Positions 23,401 through 38,021 of a stretch of 64,000 nt of DNA are shown piece after piece. This stretch comes from Brachionus plicatilis. Its lineage: Eukaryota > Rotifera > Eurotatoria > Ploima > Brachionidae. Numbering within the stretch: position 1 is the stretch's first letter; each line of letters opens with the position of its first letter. The translations under genes were made by a program, and so were the position numbers. Location of the stretch: contig QEOQ01000221.1 in assembly GCA_010279815.1 (NCBI GenBank), forward strand, positions 326,973-390,972, read 5' to 3'. Below the pieces are notes generated by a model. The model worked only from the letters and a program-made list of their open reading frames with translations, was not told where the DNA came from and did not search any database.

Positions 23401-26194
23401 ATGCATTTGATATTTATAACAATTATAAAAAATGTTTCTACTAGATAATGATTTAGTTCTTGGTAATAATTTTGAATATATGATAAAGCAAATTCGTTAA
23501 AGAAATGAATCCAAATTTAAGAAGATTTTAAATTTTAAAATTGGATTTATTTAATTGTACAAAAAAATGTTGTTTCATTAAATTGAGTTTTTCTATTTTC
23601 CATTCTGTGAACAAATTTTTCTTTACTATGTTCGTATGTTCAAATTAAACGCTTCAATAAAAAATTTATTAATCGAATATTTTTTTCCGAATTTTTTGAT
23701 GAAAATTTTGAATCAAAAAATTATAGAAATTTAAGTTTAACTTAGTAAAAAATAGTAAGATTAATTTTAACATATTCAAAGAAATTCTTTTTTATTTTGA
23801 CTTTAAATGACTTACCATTTTTAACGTAAATTAGTGTAAATCCAAATTATCATGTCAACACTTTAGGGGTCCTTGTATCGAAAACTAATTATGTAGTTTC
23901 AAAATAATAAATTTTTTTAATAAGAAAAATATCAAGTAATTATCATGCCAAATCAAAAATTAATTATAAAATATAAAAAAAAAAAGAGAAAACAATTTTA
24001 TTAAAATATTCCCCAAAAAAGGATGATAATCTATCATTAAACTAATTAAAATATTTTGAATAAATCTTATTTATCATAAGAATTGGCATCAAACATGGAA
24101 ACAAATGAATTACGAATTACTTTATTCCATCGAATAAAAAAATTTTTACAAATATCGAAAATTTGTACTCCAAAAAAGTGACTCAAAATAAAGAGAAATT
24201 TATTAATTTATTTTTCTTCTAATAGAAACAGAAAGATGCATGTTTTACATTATAAATGAATGGTCAAAGAAAAGGAAATTTTTGTTTCTAATTTTACAAA
24301 AATGCTTTTAAAAAAGGACAAAAAGAAAAAAATTTTTCTACAATTAGAAACAAAATTATAACATTTTTCTTTTTTGTACTAAAATTTCACGTTGCCAATC
24401 CAAGCTAGATTCTTCTATTTGTGGTTACTTCTATTCGATGAAATACGGTAAAGCTCATGTTTCTTTTGTTGGTCTACCTTTTTTATCTTCCACCCTTCAT
24501 TGGTTATCTTTACCTCGTGTTGCTTTAATTGGACTTTCTTCTAACCTGAAGAATATTAGTTTTGAAAATTAATGTATTGTGAAATTCAAATATAAATTGA
24601 GAAAAACTTTTTCATTTTTTAATGAGTTAAAATTTAATATAATAAAACATTAAAATACTGTAACATAATGCAAAATACTTTACTTAGCACCTTATTTTAC
24701 CTAAAACAATTTTTCTAATGTAAAAAAAAACAAAAAAAGAAAAAATTAAAAAGAATTAAACTGATTATTGATTTGATTTATTATAAAAAAAGAACATAAA
24801 ATTTATTTAAGGTAAAAAAAGGTGCAACAATGTTGGTGTTGCACTATATTGCAGTATTTTTGATATATTTTCTATTAACTTTAATTTTAATTTATTAAAA
24901 AATTTTGTTTTATTTGCATTTGAATTTCACAATAGCAACATTAAAAATATTAAATTTCCAACTGGTTTAGAGTAATTTATTTAAAACTGATTGGCAAATA
25001 AATATTTAGTAATTATTTTTTGATGGAACTCAATTAGTTTCTGGCTATGACAAGATTACTTTTTTTCAAAAATTATTTTTTTTAATACTACATAATTAAT
25101 TTTTGACACGAAAAGTAATAAAAGCCTTGGAAGACTAAATTCCAATGCTCAAGTCATCTAATTAAGAAACCATAAATTTAAATGAAAAAAAAAAAAATTT
25201 GGGTTATGATTTTTTGTATTGATCCCAAAAAAAAAGAATATTCTTAAACGCGATTGATATAGCTTTAAAATTTGCACGTAATTAATATAAATCCTTAACC
25301 GCAAAATGGTCAAAATTAAATTTATCATTTATAAATATATAAATTTTTTTGTTTTTATTAAATGTTCGGTGTTTTAAAAAAAAAAAAAACATATAGTTGT
25401 ATAATCATTGTAATGCATGTTAAATATTAATTTTTTTTTAAAATAAATTAATGTTGTTTTATATTTTATTATTTGTTTACTTAATTGTTATTGTTGTACT
25501 ATTTCAATCGAGTTCCATCAATATTTTATGTTTGACCAGAAGTTATTTCTATCTCAATGCAGCTATTTATAATTTTAATCTCCTTCCAGATGCGTCGAAA
25601 GCTACTCAGCCTCATCAAATGCAGCAGCAGCCGTCATCGCATCAACAGCAACACCAACAGCAGCCACCGCAGCAGCCCACACCACCAGCATTTGTAAACA
25701 AGCAATTAGCGTCTCACCAAGCATCATCGCCGGCCCAATCTCCATCAAGCCAGACCCAACAACATCAACAAATGGCGCCGCAGCAGCCTCAACTGCCGCC
25801 ACACATGCCCCCACAGATGCCAGGCCCAATGCCGCCGCAAATCCCCGGCCAACCGATGATAATGATGCATCCACAGTACCAAAATCAAATGTACATGCCT
25901 CCTCAGGGGGGACCCTTGTACCAGATGCCCAGTCAGCAGCCGATGATGATGCCGCCGCATATGCAAATGGCCCAGCCACCCATGCAACAGCCTGGCGTGC
26001 CTCAAGCGCCTCCTCAGCCGATTCCACATCAACCTCCTGCTTCAGCTAGTCAAGAACCTAATCAGGTTAACAATACTCAACAACAACAGCAACAACAGCA
26101 ACCCGGTCAGCATCAACAGCAGTCCGAGTCGCCTGGCCAATCTAATCCATCTGTCTCGACAAACAGCACAGTTCCATCAATGGACACATCTTAA
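14474..26194 (+). CDS. SMARCC: SWI/SNF complex subunit SMARCC (BAF155/170, Moira type), incomplete in assembly
   Basis: Exons 14474-14680, 14706-14831, about 18518-21394 and 25590-26194. The product is a core scaffold of SWI/SNF (BAF) nucleosome remodelers in the nucleus. Exons 1-2: FDTIRKWLSKHHKK and ALSQFLCQFFQFQEELLGK match the SMARCC N-terminus. Exon 3 continues with IVELFCQIESCLIENN and a chromo-like ILVHKLFTPDSHDEW region; then the SWIRM domain (SYSAWFDYACIHQIERRALP to VHAFLEQWGLINYQVE), the SANT domain (SSEWSDTELLMLLEALELHK to CIMKFLQLPIEDAFLE), [20 protein letters not shown], and a coiled coil (LKKLEIKLKHFEELEAIMDR). The rest of exon 3 and exon 4 are Gln/Pro/Met-rich. Exon 2 ends in phase 0, while exon 3 needs one leading base. 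The family segment between them (about 40-50 aa around the GxALCHIL region) is absent, so at least one exon is missing, probably in the gap at 18219-18447. Intron 3 is 4.2 kb and full of foldback elements. Confidence 0.95.
15310..15830. mobile_element. hAT-like MITE with exact 8-bp target duplication
   Basis: A 521-bp element in SMARCC intron 2, flanked on both sides by CTTAAATT (15302-15309 and 15831-15838). Its right end GACTTTTAAGCAACTCTG and left end AAGAATTTTTTAAAGTC are diverged forms of the CAGAGTTGTT end. AAGTCCGGACTT motifs lie near both ends. It is longer than its relatives because of extra internal sequence. Confidence 0.8.
15852..16228. mobile_element. Foldback MITE, GGCA-end family (subtype with TGCTCAAAATGATCAAATC)
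   Basis: A 377-bp palindromic element with ends GGCAATTTGAAGTTT and AAACTTCAACTAGCC. The arms share TGCTCAAAATGATCAAATC. Flanks GAAATCAT / GAAATCAC (7 of 8) form an 8-bp target duplication. The centre contains AAAATGCACATTGCAGAGTG followed by CACACCATC, the core also seen in other subtypes. It lies 13 bp after the target duplication of the hAT-like MITE at 15310. Confidence 0.8.
17175..17957. mobile_element. Foldback MITE, GGCA-related family (TTTTGTGAAATTCAG ends)
   Basis: Left end GATTTTGTGAAATTCAGTAC and right end GTACTGAACTTCACAAAA are inverted. Further in, the arms share CATGGTTCAAAGTTGTATCA and its inverse (GATGCAACTTTAAACCATG). A longer centre (about 17340-17790) is inserted between the arms. 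Closely related to 45713-46075. Target duplication not resolved. Confidence 0.65.
17950..18218. repeat. 41-bp minisatellite running into an assembly gap
   Basis: About six and a half tandem units of 41 bp. Each contains TTTTGCCGTTCCATGTAGTTT, then AATCACGTCCACTTAATTA or TCACGGCCTCGAGAATA. Two unit types (CCACTTAATTA and CCTCGAGAATA) are mixed along the array. The array is interrupted by the N run at 18219, so its true length is unknown. It sits in SMARCC intron 2. Confidence 0.9.
18219..18447. other. Assembly gap (229 N)
   Basis: A run of N starting inside the minisatellite and ending 70 bp before SMARCC exon 3. It is the best place for the missing SMARCC exon. Confidence 0.99.
22107..22427. 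mobile_element. Foldback MITE, GGCA-end family, near-perfect palindrome
   Basis: A 321-bp element in SMARCC intron 3, flanked by an exact 8-bp duplication GGCAAATT (22099-22106 and 22428-22435). Both ends read GGCAATGTGAAATT inward. The arms are about 140 bp and nearly identical (shared GTACAAAAATTAAAAACTCT, TGTGCAAAAATGGTTCT, GAATTCCAAGCTCTGC), with a loop of about 50 bp holding AATGCACACCATCAAA. Short open frames on both strands are by-products of the palindrome. Confidence 0.92.
22955..23338. mobile_element. Foldback MITE, GGCA-related family, diverged copy
   Basis: Left half begins near CTTTGTGAAGTTCAATTC; right half ends CAAAATTTC.. with TTTGTACTGG and GAACCATTTTTGCA before it. The centre has TTTTGATGGTGTGCATTTTA followed by TTGCAGAGTTTTTGCA, the same core as 22107-22427 in the opposite orientation. 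Boundaries are approximate. The rest of this 4.2-kb intron is AT-rich without features. Confidence 0.65.
24300..24400. mobile_element. Half copy of a GGCA-end foldback element
   Basis: ACAATTAGAAACAAAATTAT then TTTTTTGTACTAAAATTTCA and CGTTGCC is the right arm and end of the family at 22107. The matching left arm was not found. Truncated. Confidence 0.55.
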
Positions 26195-26391
26195 AACCTT
26201 AATTTCTTCTAAGCAGCAAAAAATATTATTTTGTAAATTTTTTTTTTTTAATTTAGTCTCTTTTTTTTATGTATACTTTTTGAGGACTGTGACACACCTT
26301 ATTGTTTTAGTCTTTTCGGCTGCGAAAAGACTTTAAAAATGAATACAAAATTAGAAACTATGTGTAAAAAAAATATTAATTTTAAATTTTA

Positions 26392-26397
26392 AATAAA
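26392..26397 (+). terminator. Candidate poly(A) signal of SMARCC
   Basis: AATAAA about 200 bp after the SMARCC stop codon and 190 bp before the next coding exon. It is the only canonical hexamer seen in this short interval. Confidence 0.5.
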
Positions 26398-26572
26398 ATT
26401 TTTATCTCAAAAAAATTAGAGAAAGTGTCTTAAAAGTTTTAGAGCACCGATCATCGACCACTTGACCACTTAATCAATCTTACTAACCATTAACAGCTTT
26501 TTATTCATTTGCATTCTATCTTGCTTCAAACTAACAAAATAGATGGACAAAATTTGAGCTAATTTTAAATAA

Positions 26573-29197
<2,625 letters not shown>

Positions 29198-32100
29198 ACT
29201 AATATTTTAGCTTATTGATTTTTTTTCAAAAAGAATGCATTTATATTTTCTATTTTACATAATTTTTACCAAAACAGTAATTTTAGTTTCGGTATAGTGA
29301 AATTTTTTTATTACATTCCTTTTTAATTGACAAACAGTGCTTTACCAAGTATATGGCGGTTGTTTTTTTGATAATAGCCATTTTATTTTGGTTCTATAGT
29401 ATTTTTTAATTCGAACAAATCTTTGTAAATACAATCAAGAGTTTATGTTAAAAAAGAGCTTATTTAAATCAAGAAATTTGTTCATTTGAACGAGTTTAAA
29501 TCAATGAGACAACTCTTGAGTAATTTTTATACAAAATTTCCTCGATAATTTTTAGCTCTCAATCAAAATTTTCTTACAATTGCTTTGAATTTTTAATTTG
29601 TAATTTTTGAATAAATAAACGTTTTTTTAATATATTTTTTTTAATTTTACAATCTGTCCATTTGCCTAGAAAATTACGCTTTTTCCATTTTTATTAATAT
29701 TTTTCAAAATACATTTGACATTATTATTAAAAATTTCTTTCATCAAAATTTTGAATTGATCGAAAAAAATCATCTATGATGTTCATCCATCACACTTAAC
29801 AAAAACAATATTTGAAGTAAAGAGTATTTTTTAACCATATAAATTTTGCAAAAAAGAGGGTATTTTTAAATTTGATATTTACGTAATCAGTAGATTAAAA
29901 TCAGAGTTGTTTAAAAGTCACAAGTCTCAAGTCAAGTCCAAGTCCTGTCTTTCTTTTTTTTTTTTCAAAAATTCGACCAAAGACTTTAAATTTTTTTTTC
30001 CAAAAAAAGTCCAAGTCCAGGCTTTAAAATTTTGAATACTGAAGAAGAGATTTTTGCTAAAGTTGCAAGAAAATTCTGGTATATGGCAAATCTATTGCAT
30101 TAGGCAACCGAAGAGTTTATAAATTTTTTGATGTGGAGCCTGATCTAGTAAATTTTAAAAAGGACTTGGGACTTTTTAACAACTCTGATTAAAATTTTCA
30201 ATATTAAATAATATTATTTCAAAGATTTCGAAAAAAGATTTTAATATTTAATTTAAACTTTAAATTTCTATAATTGATTTTTTACATGAATAATTTTATC
30301 TTTATTTTTTAAATTTGTGAATAATTTGAATTAATTTTGAAAAATTGAAGTTTTAATAGGTCTTTTCTTTAAATTAATTTAACCGCTTGAAGGCTATTTA
30401 TCACCAACCTGTTAACCTAAAAAAGCATTTTTTTAAATCAGGAATTCCTCCTAAAACACTGATCCCCCATATTTACCAAGTAAAGATATTTACTTTTAAA
30501 CATGTCATATAGTTTGAAATTTTCTGTTCTTTTTAAATATTTAATTCGTATTTTTCTAATTTTTTTTTCTTGAAAATTGAATTCTTTTATATTTTTAAAA
30601 ACCTGGTCCACTAATGACCCCAAATTTTCTATTAGATAATATCAAGAGCTTGTATGTGTTCAGTTTTTATCCAGGAAGTATAATTTTTGAGATATTTAGA
30701 TTAAAATAAAAGACCTGAGTTATTTCGATAATCGATTTAGAATTTTTTAAGCTTTTTGAATATGATGTTAGTTTTCATAATTTCATTTGCACGATAGCGG
30801 ATAATCAAAAATTTATTTTTATAGAAACCTGACTCCCATTTTATAAAACTGAAATTAAAATTTATGTTAAAAACAAACTTGTTCAAAGCTTTTAAAAATA
30901 TCTTGCTTTTAAAAAAGTGAGAGTCAGCCAATTTTCAAAATTTGGAAGTCAGTGTTAAAGTAGGACCCAATTCAAATGGTTAAACAATTCATCCTTTACA
31001 TTTTTTATTTCCTTTTTAAAAATACGTAATTTGAATTGAATTGTTTTGATGGTTATTGATTTAATTATTTCAAATTGGAGGTATAATTCTGATATTTTTC
31101 TGTGTAAATGATATATAGATATTTTTATTTAAAAAAGTGAAAAAAAATTCTAAAAATATTTGAAAAATTACTGAAAATCCTTTTTTTAATTTGATTTTAA
31201 TATTTATAATTTTTATCTTTAATTGCCGTAAAAAATATATGAAGTGCATTTTATTATTAAAATAATTATTTTTACAAAGAAACATGATAATATTAAGGCT
31301 CATTAACCTAGTTATTAATACTTACCTAAAAAAAATATTCTAAGACCTTTAGAATCGTCTTATATTCAATTTTAATTGATTTATCCCTTATTTTTGATTA
31401 TTGTTAATATTTTTTTTTCTGAAGAAAACGCAACCTAAGAGACGCGAAATTTAAAAAAAATTGTCCCTTTAAAAAAATTAAATGAGCCAAAAATTATTCT
31501 TAATTTTTAATAATTGTAACAAAATTTAATTAAAAAGGCCTGAATATTGTGAACAATTGAATTAAATTGATATTTTCCAATGAATATCATAATAAGTAAA
31601 TTTTGTGAACAAATTTCAAGAGAATTATCGAACAAATTTTCTTGAATTGTAAACCAAAAAGGCAAAATGAAAATAATTTTATACTTTTACATTTTCATAT
31701 TTTTAGATTTTTTGTGCAATATTTCAGCAAACAAAAAAAAACTCTTCCAAATTATTTAGTTACTACAATTAAAAATAAAAATTCTATGAAATTTTTCACA
31801 AAAAATCTAAAAATACGAAAATGTAAAAATATAAAATTTTCTTCATTTGCCACCAAATAAGATTAAAAAATTTTAAAATTTTTTTTTTTTATTTATTTTT
31901 TTTTTAAATATAAAGTATAAATCAAAAAATCTAATTCCTTATTTCGTAGATTAAAGAATTTTAATTCTTTCTATAACAGTTCGGTGTAATGATTTAAATT
32001 GATTGAAGAACTACAGTTCTTTGAGCACAGTACAAGTCTCGGTTAGAGCAAATTTTTACTCAACAAAATTAAAGCATAGAATGACAATCGAATTTAATTC

Positions 32101-32845
32101 AGAAAAAATTTTAAATTATCTTTACATAATTTGTTAGACTAGTGTTTTTTGATGATATAAAATTACTTTTCTGTTTCAAAATAAAAAAATAAAAAATCAT
32201 ATCAAATTTAACACTTTGATCAACAACAAAAAAATTCCATTTGAAAAGTTAAAAAATTTAGATAAAATCAAAAACTGCTAAATAAAGCTTATTTTTATCA
32301 AATTGTTTTCCTTGGACCAAAAAAACAAACAAAACAAAATCATGATAAAGTTGATGCAAACTTGAATTCACAAATTTTATGTTAGATTGCAAATGCAAGC
32401 TTATTTATTCAAGTTTTTCTATAAAAACTAAAAAATACGATGACGACGATGACTAATGCTAAAATTAACTTTTCCAAAGCATATACCGAAGCTTTCTAAA
32501 CCTCATACATCAAACACCCTCTCTTCATCCTCGCTTATGTCAAACCAAACGTTTGCATGCCGTCACCACTGCCACATTATGCCTATCCAAACGCAACTCT
32601 GCTATCTCCACTTCTCATTTTGTTTCATTTTGGCACACAACAATAATTAAAATAATAAATTATAATAAGAAAAAAATAAAAAAATTTAATATCGATTTTT
32701 AGCCAGCTTTTTACTTTAATTTAAAAAAAAAAAAAAAAAAAAAAATTTTCACGTCTCTAATCAACTTCCACTTGTAGCCAGCAATCTTTTCCAAAGCAAA
32801 CTTTTCAACCAGAACTAAAAAAAAAAAATTTTTATCTGACTTAGA
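29198..32845. other. AT-rich intergenic region between ZEB-like gene and AP-2 alpha
   Basis: Apart from the MITE at 29902-30187 I see no gene in this 3.6 kb. The stretch about 32430-32650 is richer in C and much less AT-rich. It lies within 400 bp of the AP-2 alpha start, so it may be promoter or 5' UTR. A long T/A run (about 32720-32745) separates it from the gene. Confidence 0.5.
29902..30187. mobile_element. hAT-like MITE with exact 8-bp target duplication
   Basis: A 286-bp element beginning CAGAGTTGTTTAAAAGTCAC and ending GGACTTTTTAACAACTCTG. It is flanked by ATTAAAAT on both sides (29894-29901 and 30188-30195). CAGAG...CTCTG ends plus an 8-bp duplication are the hallmark of hAT elements. 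It is the best-preserved copy of its family in the window. Confidence 0.9.
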
Positions 32846-35800
32846 ATGACGCCACCAGTTAAAGGAGACGGAATGCGGGGCCTGAGCGTGTTCATATCGG
32901 ACATACGCAACTGCAAGAGCCGCGAAGCCGAAATAAAGCGGATCAACAAAGAGCTGGCCAACATCCGCACCAAATTCAAAGGCGACAAAACACTGGACGG
33001 CTACCAGAAAAAAAAGTACGTGTGCAAGCTGCTGTTCATATTTTTGCTGGGCCACGACATCGACTTTGGCCACAAGGAAGCAGTCAACTTGCTGGTGTCG
33101 AACAAGTACACCGAAAAGCAAATCGGCTACTTGTTCATATCGGTGATTCTGAACCACGAAAGCGACCTGATGCGGCTCATCATCCAAAACATCAAAAACG
33201 ACCTGTCCTCCAGAAACCCCATATTCATAACGCTGGCGCTGCAGTGCATATCCAACATTGGCAACAGAGAGATGGCGGACGCGTTCGCCCACGACATTCC
33301 CAAGCTGCTGGTGTCCGGCGACACGCTGGACAGCGTGAAACAAAGCGCTGCCCTGTGTCTCCTAAAGTTGATGAGGACGGCGCCGGACATAATGCCGACC
33401 GGCGAGTGGACCACGCGCATCATCCATCTGCTCAACGACCAGCACCTCGGCGTGGTCACGGCCGCGTCCAGCCTCATCGACATCTTGGTCAAGCGCAACC
33501 CCGAGGAGTACAAGGCGTGCGTGAGTCTGGCAGTGTCGCGCTTGTCCCGCATAGTCACCTCCACCTACACCGACTTTCAGGACTACACCTACTACTTTGT
33601 GCCGGCGCCCTGGCTAAGCGTCAAAATTCTGCGCCTGCTCCAGAACTATCCGCCGCCAGAGGACCCGTCCATCAAGTCAAGGCTGAACGAGTGTCTGGAC
33701 ACCATTTTGCAGAAGGCCCAAGAGGCGCTCAAGTCAAAAAAGCTGCAGCATTCGAACGCCAAAAACGCCGTTCTCTTCGAGGCCATCAACCTCATCATCC
33801 ACATAGACTCCGAGGCCAACCTGTTGGTCAAGGCGTGCAACCAGCTGGGCAACTTTTTGTCCCACAAGGACACCAATCTCCGCTACTTGGCCCTCGAGTC
33901 CATGTGTCTGTTGGCCACGTCGGAATTTTCTCACGAAGCTGTCAAAAAGCACCAGGAAACAGTGATAAACGCGCTGAAGACAGAGCGCGACATCAGCGTG
34001 AGACAGCGGGCTGTGGACTTGCTGTACGCCATGTGCGATCGCACCAACTCCGAGCAAATAGTCAAGGAAATGCTGGCCTACTTGGAAACGGCCGACTACC
34101 ACATCAGGGAAGAAATGGTGCTCAAAGTGGCCATACTGGCCGAAAAGTATGCCGTGGACTACACGTGGTACGTGGACATAATGCTCAACTTGATCCGGAT
34201 CGCCGGGGACTACGTGAGCGAAGAGGTCTGGTACCGGGTCATTCAAATAGTGGTCAATAGGACCGATGTGCAGGGCTATGCGGCCAAAACGGTGTTCGAG
34301 GCGCTGCAGGCGCCCGCTTGCCACGAAAACATGGTAAAAGTTGGCGGATACATTCTGGGCGAGTTTGGCAATTTGATCGCCGGCGATCCACGCTCCTCCC
34401 CACTTGTACAATTCGAGCTGCTTCATTCCAAGTACCACTTGTGCTCGCCACAGACCAGATGTCTCCTCTTGTCCACCTATGTCAAGTTCATCAATTTGTT
34501 CAGCGAAATTAAGCCACAAATTCAGCATGTGCTCAAACAGGAGAACAATCTGAGGAGCTCGGATGTGGAAATTCAGCAGCGTTCTGTTGAGTATTTGCAG
34601 CTGAGTATGATAGCTGATGCGGACGTGTTGGCCACTGTGTTGGAAGAGATGCCGTCGTTTGCGGAGCGCGAGTCCTCAATACTCAGCTCCATTCTTCAGA
34701 AAAAGAAGCCGCCAGTGGACACACTGGGCCTAAAAGAGGACAAAATTGAGAAAAGCACACACAATGCTCAAAATGGGCAGAGTGGTCTTGAGGCTAAGGT
34801 AGCCCAAGTGCAGTCGGTGGCCAGTGTGCAGCCCATTGACTTAATAGGCCTGAACTCGACGCCACCGTCGACCAAGAGTCACACGCCGGTCAAGTCTGAC
34901 CAGGACGATTTGTTGGACATTTTCGGCGGCCCTGCGCCACCACCAACTCAGAGCGCTCAGCCTGCTCCCGACTCCAATAATCTAGACTCGCTTTTTTCCG
35001 ACACATTCGGAATGAGCACCCAGATAGCGTCGCCAGTGGCCGAAATGGTCCCGTTCAGCCCCATTTTGTCCGTTCAGGACAACCACATGCAATTTATTTT
35101 CAACAATGTGGACAGCCTATTCGAAAATGAAGCTCTGAGAATTTTTGTCACATGCGAGTTCAAGCAAAATTTGGCCCGATTGAGTCTTGGCTTTTTGAAC
35201 AAAACCAACTTTGTGTTCCAGAATTTGAGTGTGCAAGCGGTTGCATCGAATGAGTTGGTGCGTGTGGTGCCCAGACCTTTGGAGACAAATGCTATTTCGT
35301 CTCAGTCCGAATTGGCTCAAGTGGTGAATGTAGAGTGTGTTAATGATTTTAGTGAGTGTCCCCAAGTTCTAGTCCAGTTCAGGTATTTAGATGAAAAATT
35401 TTTTTTTTTTTTTTTTCTTTTCCAATTTAAAATGAATTTTGTTGAATTTAAAGAAAATTTTACTGCGGTGAAGTTTTGACATGAGTTAAATAAAAAATGA
35501 GTTAATTAAAAAATAACTCATTTTTTTAATTCAATTTTTGGTCTCAAAAAAAAGGTGATTTTCACATTGGTGTTTTTAAAAAAAGAATAATTGATCAATT
35601 ACAGTTTTTATTATAGAGAAAATAAAATAAGTATTCATTTTTAGTAGTGTGTAATTTTATCAGCAATGGGTTTAAGGTTTACAGTGGTGTTCCGGATTTA
35701 GTAATTTACGATAATTTACGTAAAAAATAGTAAATTTACCAAAAAATTGAAATAATTTGGCACTTCGAATGAAATGAAATCAAATGACATTGAAATGAAA

Positions 35801-37864
35801 TTGCACTTTTGGCTTTCAATTTCATTTCAATTTTTTGGACATTTTTTTGTTACCAAATTTTACGTAAAATTTGATAAATTTACGTTTTTTTACTTTTGTA
35901 AATTTACGCAAATTTAGATTTTTTTTCTTATAAATTTAATTTAAAATTTTTCAAAAGTCAAAAGGAAAGTAAATTAAAAATTTGAATTAAAACAAAATAA
36001 AATTTTTTAAGGGTTTATTTTTTAAAAAAAGAGAAAAACATTTTAAATCAAAATAACCCTGATTTAGTGAGCCGTTAATTTGTTTCAAAGTTTCTCTGAT
36101 AAAATTCATATTTAAAAAGTATCTTGAATATGTTTCTCAATTATAAATGGCGATGTATCAATTCATAGAAAAATTAATAAAATAAAACAAAACTTATAGA
36201 TATTGTTTCATTAAAATTATGTTAAACTTTTATATAAAAATGTGAAAAAATAGACAAAAATTTTGTCTAAATTAAATTTAATTGTTTAAAGTTGAAATTT
36301 AGATCTAATTTTAAATAATTTTAGGTTATATTAAAACTTGAAATATTTTCAAATTTAGAATTATTTATATTTTTTAGTAATATTTAAAATTTATAAATAT
36401 TTTTTTAATTTTAAATATTTTGTCAATAAATTTACTAAGAAAAATTATTAGAGATTATTACTCTCAAAAAAATTCTATGATAAATTTTCAATCGATTATT
36501 TTTTCTTTATTAATCCCTTTTAAAAATTTTTATGAAATAATCATTCTTTGATAAAAAATTACTATGAATTGAAAGTTCACCATTATAAAAAGATATAAAA
36601 CGGTTTTAAATTCTTTTATTTTATTGTCAATCTTTGTAATTTTTTAAATCTAAGACTTTGAACTAGCTAAGTGCTATCTTGATTAAATTTTTTTGTTTGA
36701 ATTCGAATTTAAATTTTTTTTTCTTTTGAAATTTTAAAAATTAAAAAAATAAAATTTCGAAATACCAGAAGTTTTTTAAAGACAAAAAACCCAGAAAGAA
36801 AAGTTTTTTAAATTCTTAAAAAAAATTGAGTTTTTTGCCAAATCAATTTTCATTTATAAAATTTTCAATAACCAAATTTTTTTCTTTCTCTTTCAAAAGC
36901 ATTAATTTTCATGAATTTTTTTTTTTTTTTTTATGGTATCTTTAATTTTTTACTTCTCCCTAAAGAGCATAATTAATTAATAATTAGAGCTTAATTATAA
37001 ATAAATAAATAAATAAAATTAATATTCTACCTATGAAATATTGAATCATAGTATGACCAGAAGTTAGTTCCTGCAAAAACCATGAAAACTTATTCAATTG
37101 ATAATAAGCTCACTTTGAAAAGTGTTTTATTTAATAATGCATTGTGCCCTTTTAGCTATATTTGTGTTATAATTTGTGAGAAAAAAATTTAAATCTTTCT
37201 TTCGAGAAATTATTTTTTAAGAAAAAAAACTCAAATTCATTTTAACATTATTTTAATAGAATATAAAATTTTTAAAAAATTTAAAAAAAATAGTTGTAAT
37301 GGAGCCCAGAGCAGATTTGAATTAAATTTACCAATATTTTTAAATAAATTTTTCGATCCAGTCCAAATGGATTCGCAAACATTCTTTACTCGATGGAAAA
37401 ATTTGTCAAAGTAAGATTTATATTTAGTTTTTTTTAAAGAAATAGAAATAAAAAAATTGAAATAAAGCCCCGGCCAAGAACAACAAAAAATATTCAAGGC
37501 TAATTTTCCGATTGATAAAGATCGAAATTCTCAGACAGTAAGTCAAAAATAATAAATCAACTCAAATTTTTAAATTTTAAATTTTATTTAAGTTGATAAA
37601 TTTTGGATGGAGTTCGCTGTCAGGCATTGATCCGAACCCGGAAAATTTTTGCGGTGCTGGTATTATTCATACTAGTACTCAGCAATACGGTTGCTTATAT
37701 CGACTTGAACCCAATCGGCAAGCTCAGGTATTATGGTTAATGAAAAAAAATAATTGAAATTTTTTTTAAATATAATTTTGTTTAAGATGTATCGTTTAAC
37801 AATTCGAAGTAATAAAGAAAGCATTTCAAAACGTCTAGTCGAACTGTTGGATAATCAGTTTTAA
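32846..37864 (+). CDS. AP2A1: AP-2 complex alpha adaptin (5 exons)
   Basis: Exons 32846-35382, 37294-37410, 37468-37537, 37593-37727 and 37787-37864, all in phase, give 978 aa (human alpha-A 977). It is the large alpha subunit of the AP-2 clathrin adaptor at the plasma membrane. It binds PIP2, cargo signals and endocytic accessory proteins. The trunk starts [20 protein letters not shown] and has the lysine-rich membrane patch [20 protein letters not shown]. The alpha-solenoid runs to about residue 620; the Pro/Ser hinge contains DDLLDIFGG. The appendage sandwich begins about 730 ([20 protein letters not shown]). Platform exons read [66 protein letters not shown] and the end ELLDNQF. Exon 1 is GC-rich at the start. 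The last four exons, after a 1.9-kb AT-rich intron, are AT-rich. Confidence 0.97.
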
Positions 37865-38015
37865 TTTGTAGATTTACTTATCACTATAAGAGATGATTTT
37901 TATGTGTTTTCAGTCCTAAAAAAACCTTTTTTATCTATTTAATCCATTTTTAGACCTGTAACAAATTTTCAATCGATTCTATATCCTCTTCTTTTTAAAT
38001 TAATAATGTGATTCA

Positions 38016-38021
38016 AATAAA
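38016..38021 (+). terminator. Candidate poly(A) signal of AP-2 alpha
   Basis: AATAAA about 150 bp after the stop codon. Confidence 0.5.

Noticed and set aside
24410..24580. Less AT-rich patch readable as a hydrophobic peptide (YGKAHVSFVGLPFLSSTLHW)
   Set aside because: No start, splice sites or family; probably chance in intron 3 of SMARCC.
25451..25589. In-frame extension upstream of SMARCC exon 4
   Set aside because: A clean acceptor (CTTCCAG) at 25589 joins in phase with exon 3; the upstream part is AT-rich intron.
32456..32650. 64-codon frame upstream of AP-2 alpha
   Set aside because: Composition fits 5' UTR or promoter; no homology recognised and no sign of translation.
33022..34260. 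412-codon frame overlapping AP-2 alpha, and a 264-codon antisense frame
   Set aside because: Out-of-frame shadows of the adaptin exon; the true frame matches the family throughout.
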